In this document: positions 10,901-21,382 of the stretch, in pieces
How positions within the stretch are numbered: the first letter of the stretch is position 1
Layout: every line of letters starts with the position of its first letter
Assembly: GCA_023334545.1 (NCBI GenBank)
Contig: JAADVB010000098.1
Coordinates: forward strand, 1-60,754
DNA from: Salisapilia sapeloensis
Taxonomy: Eukaryota; Oomycota; Peronosporomycetes; Peronosporales; Salisapiliaceae
Reading direction: 5' to 3'
Length of the DNA: 60,754 nt
Made by a program: the position numbers and the translations under genes
The notes under the pieces: generated by a model
What the model was told of the DNA's origin: nothing
What the model saw: only the letters and a program-made list of their open reading frames with translations
Databases searched by the model: none

Positions 10901-13900
10901 TGCTCATTCAAGTTACTACACTTGGCAACATACGTATTCATCTGTTTTGACAATAGCTTTTTCTCTTCTTCGAGACACGCAATTTGGTCCTGAAGCTGTT
11001 TTTCACATTGACCTTTAGCTGTATTCACTTCATTTAATTTTTCTTCTCCAATGCTCATCATCTCATCCGCGTCCAGCTTCACTTGCTGCACTTCGCTCTG
11101 AAGTTGCTTGACCATCGTCTTTAACTCTTCCTTCCCTTTCTGTTCCGATTCCAACTGCGATTTTAAATATTGTCGTTCATTATCCAGCCGACGTAAGACT
11201 GCTTCCATTTGCATTCGCTGCGTTTCTTCATTCGCTGTCTTGCCACTTTTTTTACCACTCTCTTTTTCTTGGAATTCGTCCACTTGAGACTCAAGCTCTA
11301 TTAACTGTTGCGTCAGACGTAGATTTTCCTCTCCGCTCTTCTCTAATGCCAGCTGAGCGCTTTCTTCCTTACTCTTCCACAACACCACTTCCTGCTGTAG
11401 CTCTACAACATTCGCGCGTAGTTTAGACAGCTCACCTTGTGCTGCCGCACGCTCTTGTGCATATGCTTCTTGCTCCTGCTTCCATTTCGTTTCCAAGCGA
11501 TGAGACTTTTGTTTGAATGCTTCCTCCTGTTCTTGTAATGCAGCCTTCTTTTCCTTTTTCAAACTGTCCATCGAGTTCGTCAAGTTTGTTAGATGCTGCC
11601 CCAGTTCCTCACGACACTTCATCTCTGATGCTAGCTGCGCCTTCAAGTATTCCACCTTGTTGCTCCATTTGGTCTCCAAAGCCTCGATCTCACCTTGAGA
11701 CGGTGAAGACAAAGCCGTGCTATTTACAAACTTGGCATGTGCTGTTTTCGCTTCGCTTAATTGTCGCTCGAGACGTCTGCATTTGTCTTCAAGACCAACA
11801 AGTTGTGTCATAGACAATTCTTCCAAGGCCTTCTTTGCCTGTGCTGCCTGCGTTTTTGCTATCGTTGCCTCATTTTCCAAAGATGATACCTTTAACGCTA
11901 GCTTCTCCGTCTCTTCTTTTGCTGAAAACTCACTTAAGCGAAATGCTTCCAATTCACGCTGATACTTTCCATGTAGCTTTTTCAAGTCTGCTTGATGTGC
12001 TTTGCTCGACTGACGAATAAGCTTATCTTTGCTTGATGTCGCTTCGTCCAACTGATTGTTTAAAGTGTCAATGGTGTCAATCAGCCTGGATACTTCGTCT
12101 GCCGTGCTGCTCCGTTTGGAACCGAGACCCGAGGATTCCATGGCTTGCTCCGAAGTTTCCAGTGCGTGAATGCGACTGCGCAGTTGAGTAATTTCACTTT
12201 CTTTGTCATCTATCTTTGATGAAAACTCTTTTCTTGTGTCAACTAGTTGCCGTTCTAGATTCTGCCGACGTAGACTCTCTTCCTTTGCAGTTTCCATCGC
12301 TTCTTCTAGTGATTCTTGTAGCAACGTTGTCTGCCGGTCATCTGATGTATCTAGCTGTGAAGTTTCTGTATCTAGATATGAAGTGTCCTCCTTTCTACAG
12401 TTCTTCTTCGCTCCTTTCAGTTTGGGCATAGGTGACTTCTTCCTCGATGATGATTTAATTGGAGGTAGAGGCTTCTTTCCTGTCAGAGGTCTATCACTAC
12501 CATTTTCCGTATGCTTTGCAAGCTCCTGAAGAAACATGTTATCTAGCTCTGAATCTGCAGTCTCACTACCATCTTTTGTGTCATGGTTTGTAGTAGACAC
12601 ATCCAGCGATCGACTGCTTCCATCTTGATTCGAAACCAATAAGTTCAGCTTGTCTCCTGCTTCCTTGTTTACAAAGTTGCGTTCCCGAGCTGTGGAAAAG
12701 AGGTAGTAGATATTCCGGCAGTTTTCACACACAGTTGCTTGCTTATAGAACAGTGTTGGCTGAGCCCTTCCAATCTCTGATCGTACCTTAACATCTGCAT
12801 CTCTCCACCTCTTCTTCAATTCTCCGTCTGCGCCTTCTGCCATGATAAATTGTTTTTCAGCTCGGCAAAGTAGAATCACATTGTTGCCAATATCGAAGCG
12901 AGCGCCGGTGTCAAATACCGACGAAGGAGTAGTCGCCAGCTCCGATTCGGAAAAGCAGGAGGATAGTCCCAAAAGAGATGCTGTAGATGTCTTGCAAAAG
13001 TCACCCTGACATTTTGTTCCTTTATGCGTACTAGTTGCTCGCAGTGTCGGTAGTGAAGGGCTTTGCAATAATCCGGTTCCAGGGTCCTCCTGCACTCCGT
13101 CCAGATCATCTCGGGACACAACCTGCTTTAAGACGATTTGTGGAATGCCATGAATAGCAAGCACGTTATTTTCAATAGCATAATTCAGCCGAACAAGATG
13201 AATATTGTCTCGTTTTCTTCCGGGCGTACCGTCGGATGCTACATAAACTTGTACGAACGCCTGCGTCCATTGCTCTACTTGCTCATGGTGTCTGTCTAGA
13301 TTGTCATCGTTGCAATCAGTACGAACTACTAGCTCATTTATGTTTGTACAGTCGATCAAAGCCTTATAACTCACTTGATCGCTTGTAAAAGGCTGAATGG
13401 CGCGAATATCGCTCAAATTTAAAGATGCGGATGGCTCCCTAGGTGATGATGCACCAGATAACGCCGAATGGAGGTCGATGATGATGTTATGGAACGTTTT
13501 CGAGTCAATCGAAACAATCGACTTATCTTTCATAATGACCGAAGCAAATGGTTGATGATTTGACGAGGTTGACTGCTTCGATCCAAGTCGTGCAAATCGA
13601 TCTTGTGCTTTTGGTAACACCCGACGAGCATTCTCATCTGTTATAACCGTTGACGACATTTCGTTTTCACCGCTTTTAGCATACCAAACAACCTCCTTTA
13701 CTTTACTTGTTGCTGTATCTAAAGAAGACTGAAAAAGGAGTGTATCGTCCAGAGCGAATGGTACTGCGGAACTGCGTACGTGCTGCAAGGTTTCATATAC
13801 GGCAGATAGCGATATAGCTTTGCTTTTGTAGGTGCGAGAGGAAGATTGTGTCCCATGTGGAAGATGAGCTGGTTTCCGTTTGATCGATCGGCGTGAATGA

Positions 13901-13920
13901 TTCCTGGATGAAGACGACAT
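7957..13920 (-). CDS. Large coiled-coil protein, 1987 residues, function unknown
   Basis: A single exon encodes a probably globular, Ser-rich N-terminal third (residues 1 to about 500) followed by about 1400 residues of almost unbroken heptad-rich Glu/Lys/Gln sequence. The N-terminal part holds a motif with paired cysteines (VCENCRNIYYLF, near residue 400). In the middle of the rod a short region with Trp and aromatics (YKWEIIAVSRAFSMLERQR, around residue 1130) interrupts the heptads. Composition resembles centrosomal, basal-body or flagellar scaffold proteins, but no specific family was recognised. A cytoskeletal or basal-body role in zoospores is only a guess. Several open frames on the opposite strand are shadows of the repetitive GAA/CTT-rich rod. 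The start codon sits in MSSSSRNHSRRS, a basic N-terminus. Confidence 0.8.
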   Translation of the reverse strand: MSSSSRNHSRRSIKRKPAHLPHGTQSSSRTYKSKAISLSAVYETLQHVRSSAVPFALDDTLLFQSSLDTATSKVKEVVWYAKSGENEMSSTVITDENARRVLPKAQDRFARLGSKQSTSSNHQPFASVIMKDKSIVSIDSKTFHNIIIDLHSALSGASSPREPSASLNLSDIRAIQPFTSDQVSYKALIDCTNINELVVRTDCNDDNLDRHHEQVEQWTQAFVQVYVASDGTPGRKRDNIHLVRLNYAIENNVLAIHGIPQIVLKQVVSRDDLDGVQEDPGTGLLQSPSLPTLRATSTHKGTKCQGDFCKTSTASLLGLSSCFSESELATTPSSVFDTGARFDIGNNVILLCRAEKQFIMAEGADGELKKRWRDADVKVRSEIGRAQPTLFYKQATVCENCRNIYYLFSTARERNFVNKEAGDKLNLLVSNQDGSSRSLDVSTTNHDTKDGSETADSELDNMFLQELAKHTENGSDRPLTGKKPLPPIKSSSRKKSPMPKLKGAKKNCRKEDTSYLDTETSQLDTSDDRQTTLLQESLEEAMETAKEESLRRQNLERQLVDTRKEFSSKIDDKESEITQLRSRIHALETSEQAMESSGLGSKRSSTADEVSRLIDTIDTLNNQLDEATSSKDKLIRQSSKAHQADLKKLHGKYQRELEAFRLSEFSAKEETEKLALKVSSLENEATIAKTQAAQAKKALEELSMTQLVGLEDKCRRLERQLSEAKTAHAKFVNSTALSSPSQGEIEALETKWSNKVEYLKAQLASEMKCREELGQHLTNLTNSMDSLKKEKKAALQEQEEAFKQKSHRLETKWKQEQEAYAQERAAAQGELSKLRANVVELQQEVVLWKSKEESAQLALEKSGEENLRLTQQLIELESQVDEFQEKESGKKSGKTANEETQRMQMEAVLRRLDNERQYLKSQLESEQKGKEELKTMVKQLQSEVQQVKLDADEMMSIGEEKLNEVNTAKGQCEKQLQDQIACLEEEKKLLSKQMNTYVAKCSNLNEQHVLDKDEVEKSKILVVSLQSELDALKEELDSERKNAKASSDRMSAALNSVKKSLVTMGEDNKVRVLRLEEECKAYISRLADAQNQIQMKQDENSATTKKYQRTLSMQKLAVLVTSATYKWEIIAVSRAFSMLERQRVATKTSSKWRTYHDNTVVELEARLKETFDEQYNNMLHRLREEKEVAMEDLAKTHLSACDELRSSHQEDKQSCMQEVENRYREQIEAIKAQYDELIRQEKQRVEEYVKKSETIASTMTNNQQQLRIELEAAESEVKELKACLVKKEEAHQSLLDEVETKQKLDLSRLRDDFEQKLQEEKEAKVKRLEEAKQTHTSQMDEITSELHRLEDERIHMVTEDLQTHLIAETLSLQKKFDQQHAELVSLHQKELDDHRQALTDQWQGQLAKANARHEEQQKETKEAMEIKVQDAVEKARREGKEKKEAAVVQTAAKWQRAMDELQERVDAEKRGEYDRGLQDRDAEWQRAAAQIKLKQKEELESVQKEALAAVESAETRHRMKMRVELEANKKELENNYQAQLNSKLTEAVKKQELELNAAWTQKIASREEELRETYVDQLQQLEARHQLVLESEQGNYKAQLASTEENLRNEYEKKVESLRVDLDTSYQNRLQVQQESHAAELQEKLADLQSQLDKTYHERLTEMKTSLNRQAIAQLEELESQLTQEKEDAIEAAQGESERVISSVEKAMEELKRQKLVAEEEIGRLRSALEEAEDTQFDAEEETRKEKKQAALRLLKLMVFAKRDVAQLEQKYAMAKQELESQRQADLCHYEEEKARWKSAAEAFERTMQQVQHHEESMMTTLTTYKRDELVSHRSASGVLHKEVSLVDQQMEEVMGTKVHLEEEISQLQHEVKEVEASLRELMMRSSSTSSTKNSGDSGISGTFVAKKRRLNEEFDALLEQMEKKKQEKEGCEETLESLRKRKAEKEGELKTLERQLVEILVEQQKQLLSELSIAREIKLPVLESIM

Positions 13921-14078
13921 GTCCGTGCAGGTTTTCGTAGATGTCGTTGGATGGGAATGGTGAGTAGTCGTTTCATATAGGTACTTGGCATATTTTTGGA
14001 TTGACTAGCTAACACAATACGATGAAGCATGCTCGATGGAGAAAGTCGACACTTGCAAGATACGTGAACGACGGATGA

Positions 14079-14435
14079 TTAGCATTCATCTACGTTACGG
14101 TGGTAGACTTTATTTCCAAGTTGTTCTTGCTCCTCCTCGAAGCGCCGGCGAGCCTCGACCTCGACCTGGAATCCAACCTGCATACAGCAATTTTATCATC
14201 AAGCATATCAGTATCGAAAGAATGAAATGATAGTCGAAATGAATGCAAAAAGTCTTACCCGACGCTCCTCCATGTATTTGTTTTGCAGGTAAAAACCAAT
14301 GTAGGCTCCAATAAGACCACCACAAAGTGCGAAAACGGCTCGTCCTGTCGAACTGCCACCGCCTACATTTGCTCCTCGCGACGGACCGGCCGTAGGCATG
14401 CCTTTCGGCGCTGAACTAGGCTTATCTCCTGCCAT
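14079..14435 (-). CDS. Small single-pass membrane protein, 91 residues, spliced
   Basis: Exon 1 is 14259-14435 (59 codons) and exon 2 is 14079-14177. They are separated by an 81-nt intron (GTAAGA...TGCAG), and joining keeps the frame to a TAA. The protein has a Gly/Pro/Ser-rich N-terminus, one hydrophobic helix (AVFALCGGLIGAYIGFYL, residues about 33-50), then a charged helical tail (VEVEARRRFEEEQEQLGNKV). The Gly-rich helix and size resemble small mitochondrial inner-membrane proteins, but no family was recognised. Reading straight through the donor gives a 75-residue alternative that looks less natural. Moderate confidence in the gene, none in function. Confidence 0.6.
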
Positions 14436-15254
14436 TTAGCTATTCGTATCGTGCTATCTGTACTACTTTTGTACGCAATTTAGCGCTTGGGCTTTTGTTT
14501 AGCATGTCTGTAGCCATATCATGAGGCGTCGTAACGGAGAGGAAGGTCGGAGCAAACCTGTATCTGAGAGCTTGTAAAGCCAGTAACTCAACAAGTTAAG
14601 ATAAGAGGAACGATGACGCTACGAAGAACCAAATCATTGGATAGGAAATCTTTCGCAATTACCCATGAAGTATTGATGTTAAAAATAGAATTTTCGGACG
14701 TCAGTGTGCGATGCTTCGTTGGTGGGTACATGAGCCATTAAGCGTGTGCAAGGATATTTAACAAGATTAATTTGAGGATGTAAATGTTGCGCTTCGTACT
14801 CTGACGGTGGTTTTCGTATCATAATTCATACAGACGCTTTTTATGACGTAGCCATTAAGGTGCGTGGTTGAACTTGATGACACAGCTTGTTCCATATCTC
14901 CTCCTTTTACGCATCCCAACCATTCGTCTGCTACACTGCATCGTACCTCCAGTCACCAGGATATTTGGAGTTCATGCCTCGAAGCAGCGACACTTTCGCA
15001 CGCACTCGATTCGAATAAATGCCATTCCAAAGTAGTTTCCAGCGTCATATGATTGAAGCTAGATCTTGGTTGAGTGTGAAGTGATGCACATCTCACCGTG
15101 ACTATGGACTTGCCACCTGTGTAATCTCTGTTATACACCAAAGATTTTCACCCAGCCTGGTCTCACTCTTCGATTTGCCACTGCAAGGTTGCCATCACTC
15201 CACCGCGATACGTGGACGAATAGCAGCGAGCAGCTCACTACACATTTTACCATC
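14436..15254. other. Intergenic region upstream of the first SWEET gene
   Basis: It serves as divergent promoter space between the small membrane protein (minus) and SWEET1 (plus). No supported gene. The small frames at 14864-15052 and 14953-15141 are random-looking. Confidence 0.5.
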
Positions 15255-16028
15255 ATGGTCTCATCCTTCTTCCTCAACACTCTAAATCTCATATCGACGA
15301 TTTCTGCGGTCGCTATCTTCTCGAGTCTCATTCCAGACCTGTACGGCGTCTACAAGACGAAGCGGACAGACTCGGTTAATTTCTACCCTCTACTAGCTAT
15401 GCTGGCGCAGAGCGCACTATGGACGTTGTATGGATGCTTAACAGGCCTCGTTTACCCGTTGGCAGTTGTCAATGGCTATGGCGCCGTTATGGGCTTGGCA
15501 TACCTCGTCGTGTACTGCATCTTTGAAACTACACGACGACGTCAGTATCTTGCCTATATTGGTATCGTGATGAGCGCATTCGTCGCATTGATGCTGTACG
15601 CTGCGTACAGTCCAGAGGAAAAGGACACTATTAATGGCCGTATCGGATACTTGTCCAATGCTGCTGCCATTACCTTCTTTGCTTCGCCTCTTGGAGCGCT
15701 TCAGCGAGTCATTCGAGAAGGATGCTCGGACATTTTATCCATTGGCATGGCCTTTACTGGCTGCATTAACGGCACGTTGTGGGGACTAATTGGCTACGTC
15801 CAGAACGATACATTTGTCATGGTACCTAACTCGATCAGTGCCGGGCTTTGTGCCATTCAGATAATGTTCATTGCCTACTTCCCACGTTCAAATAATATAA
15901 ACGTCAAGTCTCTCGACGAGGACACTTCGCTTATGCATGCGCATCACTCGTACAGCGCAGGTGGTGGCCCAATTGATATTCGAAACTTGGAATACGCCAA
16001 CGACCACCAAGTCGCTTCGAAAGCATAA
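15255..16028 (+). CDS. SWEET (MtN3/saliva) sugar transporter 1
   Basis: 257 residues with seven transmembrane helices arranged as two three-helix MtN3 halves joined by a linker helix. The first half has PDLYGVYKTKRTDSVNFYP and ends in LWTLYG. The second has FFASPLGALQRVI and VPNSISAGLCAIQ. These match the family pattern of a conserved Pro, Ser/Thr and Trp-x-x-Tyr-Gly and a second-half Pro-Asn. SWEETs are bidirectional sugar uniporters of plasma or internal membranes. An upstream in-frame Met exists at 15189, but the start at 15255 puts the N-terminus directly before helix 1 as in other SWEETs. The C-terminal tail is hydrophilic. Tandem with a second SWEET about 380 bp downstream. Confidence 0.88.
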   Translation: MVSSFFLNTLNLISTISAVAIFSSLIPDLYGVYKTKRTDSVNFYPLLAMLAQSALWTLYGCLTGLVYPLAVVNGYGAVMGLAYLVVYCIFETTRRRQYLAYIGIVMSAFVALMLYAAYSPEEKDTINGRIGYLSNAAAITFFASPLGALQRVIREGCSDILSIGMAFTGCINGTLWGLIGYVQNDTFVMVPNSISAGLCAIQIMFIAYFPRSNNINVKSLDEDTSLMHAHHSYSAGGGPIDIRNLEYANDHQVASKA

Positions 16029-16409
16029 GTATGTAATGTACATGCATGGTATTCTCCATACTTTACGTGTTAGAAGTCAGAAACAAGAGGTATACGACAC
16101 AATAAACTCTGATCTTTGCCATCGTAATCTTTAATTGTTAAACTATCGTCTACTTATGTTCCTCTGGCAGTATCTGAATAGGGTGGGCAGATGTCTAGCG
16201 ACGCAAATGTCTCCATTTAGTTCTACTGACTTTGTACCTTTTCATCGACCGCTTTGTTTTCTACCATGTGATCACACACGCATTCAATGATGATGGGAAA
16301 AGAAGCTCTATGGCAGTCAGAACGTATTAATTTGCTAGAGTCCATTCTCATATTTAACGTCTGCATACCAGCCTCGAACGATTTGACCGTCCTTTACTGT
16401 TTTACAGAA

Positions 16410-17135
16410 ATGTCCGTGCTCGATGTACTCGGAGTCATGGGGACCTGCACCTCTGCCTGCATTTTTGTTAGCCTCGTCCCGGACCTTTACTTTGTTTACA
16501 AAGTGAAGGATACATCTCGCGTGAACTTTTATCCTCTGCTCTCGATGCTAGCGCAGTGCTACGCATGGGTGTTGTATGGCTACGTGTCCAACTTCTTCTA
16601 CCCTCTCGGTACGATCAACACATTCGGTACTTTTATGGGAATTGGCTATGTCTCCGTCTATTGTTACTACGAGAAAGAAAGGAAGCAACGGTACCTACGT
16701 TACGCTGGTCTACTGTTGCTGGCGATGGTTAGCCTAACTGTATTTGTTGCGTTCGCTCCGATCGACAATGACCTGTTACAAGACATCATTGGATACATTG
16801 CGAATGCCGGAACGCTCATACTCTTTGCGTCACCATTTACAGAGCTCTTACAGGTCATTCGAGATAAGTGCTCTGATATCATCCCGCTTTGGATGGCGAT
16901 CACAGGTTTTGCAGACTCCTCTACTTGGACTTTGATCGGCATCGTGAAGATGGATCTGTTCTTGGCGCTACCGAACATCTTACCAGCGCTGCTTTGCGCG
17001 GCGCAACTGGTACTTATCATAATCTATCCACGTAGCAGAATAGTTGACGTTGAGAATGGAGACGCGTTAATAAAGCCCGTGTCTTACGGAACAATTTCCA
17101 GTGATAATGAGGGTACTGCTGCCGATGTTAAATAA
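16410..17135 (+). CDS. SWEET (MtN3/saliva) sugar transporter 2
   Basis: 241 residues, same seven-helix layout as its upstream neighbour. It has PDLYFVYKVKDTSRVNFYP and WVLYGY in the first half, and FASPFTELLQVIRDKCSDI and PNILPALLCAAQ in the second. The start at 16410 (MSVLDVLGVMG) is preferred over the Met at 16287 because the extra 41 residues do not match the family. The bases just before it (TTTACAG) could also be an unrecognised splice acceptor. Similarity to SWEET1 points to a tandem duplication followed by divergence. Substrate unknown. Confidence 0.87.
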   Translation: MSVLDVLGVMGTCTSACIFVSLVPDLYFVYKVKDTSRVNFYPLLSMLAQCYAWVLYGYVSNFFYPLGTINTFGTFMGIGYVSVYCYYEKERKQRYLRYAGLLLLAMVSLTVFVAFAPIDNDLLQDIIGYIANAGTLILFASPFTELLQVIRDKCSDIIPLWMAITGFADSSTWTLIGIVKMDLFLALPNILPALLCAAQLVLIIIYPRSRIVDVENGDALIKPVSYGTISSDNEGTAADVK

Positions 17136-17952
17136 ACCTTTTAAGTCGTCCCAAATTATCTTGCTTTGGTTTTTTTCATGAAAATGATTCTCTATTAATC
17201 GTGAGCGCAATAAAAATTAATTGGAAGGTTAGCATGGAGACCATACGATGCTCTACACTCAAATATCTTTTGCGTCACGAGTCTTCATAGTGAATGGTAA
17301 CTTGACTGATTAGAATGTATGTCTTTTAAATTAGAAAGCGAGTTCATCAAAAATTAAACATTTATAGGGAGGTGTTTCATTGGACATCGCTAGGCAAACT
17401 TTCCGTGTCCACCTTGGTATGTTTGCTATCATCAACGTATTTCCTGTGACCTACTATTATAGGAATGCACAAAGGCATCTGAGCAGGCTGTTTTGTTCTC
17501 TGCAATGCCCGTAGGCTACTTGATGTCTCAGGGTTTGTCGCCAAGAATAATAGATTATGTATGCATGCATGGTAACATGAGAAGTGGATGGAAGTACTAG
17601 TGTGAAGACTCTGGTTCGTTAATCTTTTGTTGTACGAGTCGATTCTATCCTAGTCTCTCCTAAACTTTCTCCTACAGACTCGATGTCAGTATGGTATGCA
17701 TAGCAGCTTCCGTGGCATGTAAGCAAGTTCGTCAACGATAATAGTTTATAACATGCATTTTTTCTCCGTTCGATGGCGTGAAGGCTTAACATCATCGGCT
17801 GACAGTTTCCTTCATTTTGTATTACAAGCAAGTTGTGTGCTTGAGTGCATCCTACTACTGATCAAAGTAGCATTGATAACCCTTGTACCTCATTCATAGC
17901 ATGCAATCGACTTTACCAGACTCTTGCTCTCTTAAACTACAAAATTTGTAGG

Positions 17953-18000
17953 TTGCAAGATCGACATCAGCGATTGCAATGACTCATGTCGATCTTGTAA
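17953..18000. repeat. Imperfect inverted repeat (15-bp arms, 18-bp spacer)
   Basis: The left arm TTGCAAGATCGACAT at 17953-17967 and the right arm ATGTCGATCTTGTAA at 17986-18000 are reverse complements apart from one mismatch. The spacer itself contains the palindrome ATTGCAAT. It could fold as a hairpin or mark a small transposon relic or protein-binding site; no terminal direct repeats were recognised. Confidence 0.6.
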
Positions 18001-18388
18001 GCTATTTATTTTAAAAAGCACATCAGAACGATAGACAATAGATAACAAAGAGACTTGATATGCAATTAAAGTATAGACAAACGAATTGAAATGGTAGCTC
18101 TAGTAACACGCACCAGTCCAGATCTCATCAAGCTTACCATTATCTGAGGGAAACAACCTTATTCATCAGACATATAAAACCTCATCTATACGATCCCTTC
18201 AACTACAGGCCACAATACCAGCATCTCTATAAAATACTCTCCATCTCCACCTGTACAGTCGTCATACCACCGCTGCAAGATGACCAGTGTACAGTCCTCT
18301 CCAACTTCCACGAGGCCATCAATCCCATTGGTACGTCAGTGGCACAGCGTACCTCCTTTTCGTCCAATCAAGAGCTCCTTCGCGCCAA

Positions 18389-18407
18389 GTCATTTCGCGC
18401 CATTTCC
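18389..18407 (+). promoter_or_regulatory. Inr/FPR-like element of PCNA
   Basis: The sequence AGTCATTTCGCGCCATTTCC, about 70-90 bp upstream of the PCNA start codon, combines a TCATTTC initiator-like box with a CCATTTCC flanking box, the oomycete core-promoter layout. Identified by eye. Confidence 0.4.
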
Positions 18408-18475
18408 GTCGCTCACAATCCCAAAGTCACGACAACCAGCAACGAAACCACTTTACCACATCTTCCCTTGCCATC

Positions 18476-19365
<890 letters not shown>

Positions 19366-19418
19366 TTCCAAGCGTCAATATAAATCTTTACGTTTGAAAA
19401 AACGAGGTAGCAAGTGTT

Positions 19419-21112
19419 CTATTGTCCATTACCAGCCCATTGACGAGCATTATCAGCCGTCACATAGACGAACGTGAGGATGCCGATGAAGATGACAGTG
19501 CCATCGATGATCTTGTCTTTCCATGAAAGTGTAGGAGCGAGCTTTAAGTAGAAGAGTGGAGGGTAGATGAAGCTCAGAGGGACACAGCAGAAGGCTCCGA
19601 CAATCGAAACGAAGAGGTCGAGTCGGTCCTGACCGTAGTACGCCACGATGACCGTGACGAGGACGGCAAGCGCTCGGAAACAGTTCTTGACGATCTTCTT
19701 TCCAGACTTTTGGGACGGGAAGCCGAGCATGTCTTCAATGATCTTGACAGCAGGGAAGAGGAACAATGGGTAGGACAGCAGCTGCGCGATGCTGTATCCG
19801 AACTGGACGCTGATGGCCCATCCGTTACGCGGGAGACTGGACGTGACGATCGGTTGGATGCTGTCTCCGAACGTGATGTAGTTGATGCCAGCGAATCCGC
19901 TGTAGAAGATCAAGAGGCCGACGACGGTGTAGGTAAGTAAGCTTGGGAACTTTTCCTGACGCTCCTTGTTCAACGACGTTTGGGTTGGAATGACTAGACC
20001 GATGCCTTCGAAGGTGAAGATGGAGGTGCCGATGAAGACCGTGTAGTCTTCCGAGTTAAAGTACGTCACGTCCGATGGTCCTTCTTGACCTAATTGGATA
20101 AAGCACGTGCCGAGGATATAGGCGAGACCATACAAGATGAAGACGTCAGCTACGAGGTTACTGATGCTAAAGTAGCTGATGTAGCGGACCCAGGACAGGG
20201 GGACGTAGCAGGCTGCTTGGAGGATGATGAGGGTGGACAGTTGCAGAGGGACGCCGACGTAGTTGAGTACGTCCTGCATATTCTGAGCGACGAAAATGAT
20301 GTAGGTACAGCAAAAACCAGACTGCATGAGGATGATGGACGCTTGGACCATGCGACGACCCCACTTGCCCATGGCTTTGCTCCCGATTTGACCGTACGTC
20401 CCACCGACAAATTCACGGCATTGGAGAAGACGCAGCATAGAATAGAGTGTCAGGGCAGAGATAACGAGGAGACAGAGAGGGGAGAAGAGGAGACCTCCGG
20501 ATTTGAATCCGTTTGGGAGAAATAGGATACCAGTACCAACAAAAGCTTTCAACAGTGTCAACAGAGCATGCCACAACGTCGTCGTCTTAGCTTCGTCCGC
20601 ACGCTTATCACGTAATTTGCGCTCTGGTGTATTCAAAGGCGTACGCTCCGATGGTTCGTAGCTAGGAGGTGGATTAGAATTAGATTTGGAGATATCATTA
20701 TATAGACTCACTTTCTACCACGAGGTGTAAGCTTTCCAGGCGTACGTATGGCTTCAGGTGTTAGCAAGAGTCTCTTGGCTCGCTCCTGGAGACTCAAGTT
20801 CGGGTACAAGTCCGTGTCTTGGGATAAGACACCGGCAATGAACGGATCGTAAAAGTTTTCTAATTGCGAGATGATGGATCGACGCACGGCGGACGATGGA
20901 GGATTGGGAGACTCTTGCTGCAGATGGTGGCGTCGGAAGCCGCCAGGCACAGCTAACGCTGCAGCTTTGGGCGTCGAGGCATCTCGTGATACGACAGAGA
21001 CAGCAGGATCCGAGTCACTTCGCGGACGGTTTGGTGACGTCGGGTACCCGGCATTCACCGCCGTGTTATTCTTAGCCGCTTTCTCCAAATCTCTAATGGC
21101 CTCGTCTGACAT
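19419..21112 (-). CDS. Amino acid/auxin permease (AAAP) family transporter, spliced
   Basis: Exon 1 is 20712-21112 and exon 2 is 19419-20661, with a 50-nt intron (GTGAGT...CCTAG) carrying a TTCTAATCC branch-like site. The joined protein is about 547 residues. The N-terminal ~155 residues are hydrophilic and Ser/Pro-rich and include ENFYDPFIAGVL. About 11 transmembrane helices follow, starting TLWHALLTLLKAFVGTGILF, the diagnostic first helix of AAAP permeases, with IFTFEGIGLVIP around the central helices. A naive reading splits this into two proteins, because a stop and an ATG overlap inside the intron; the strong donor and acceptor and preserved frame favour one gene. Likely proton-coupled amino-acid import at plasma or vacuolar membrane. 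Confidence 0.85.
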
Positions 21113-21382
21113 ACTGTGGTTGGATGGACGCTACTCCAGGTATGAGCTCTGGTAGAGGATTAGAGGACTGATCGATCTGATAAGCACGTCGAAAAATCGA
21201 CACAATTGATTTGTATCCGAAGAATCCGAAAAAATGTACCGGTCAGTTCACATAACCTGAACCAAAGTATACGATTTCAATGAAATCTAGCAAGGTATAA
21301 ATGTAGGATATATAGCAGGTTTTTTCGGATAGATACAAATTTCAAGTCATGCACTACCAACCAAAAACACTTAATTGGAGAG
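21113..21382. promoter_or_regulatory. Divergent promoter region, AAAP transporter / PRP17
   Basis: About 270 bp separate the divergent start codons. The middle part is AT-rich (TATAAATGTAGGATATATAG near 21296). No defined operator was recognised. Confidence 0.4.

Larger units (their letters stand above)
17136..18475. other. 1.3-kb intergenic region before PCNA
   Basis: No gene was seen. It contains an inverted repeat at 17953-18000 and, near the PCNA end, an Inr-like element; both are listed separately. The base composition is AT-rich compared with the genes. Confidence 0.5.

Noticed and set aside
20094-20525. 143-codon plus-strand frame opposite the AAAP transporter
   Set aside because: Shadow of hydrophobic codons; composition (Asp/Glu-rich) is the expected complement.
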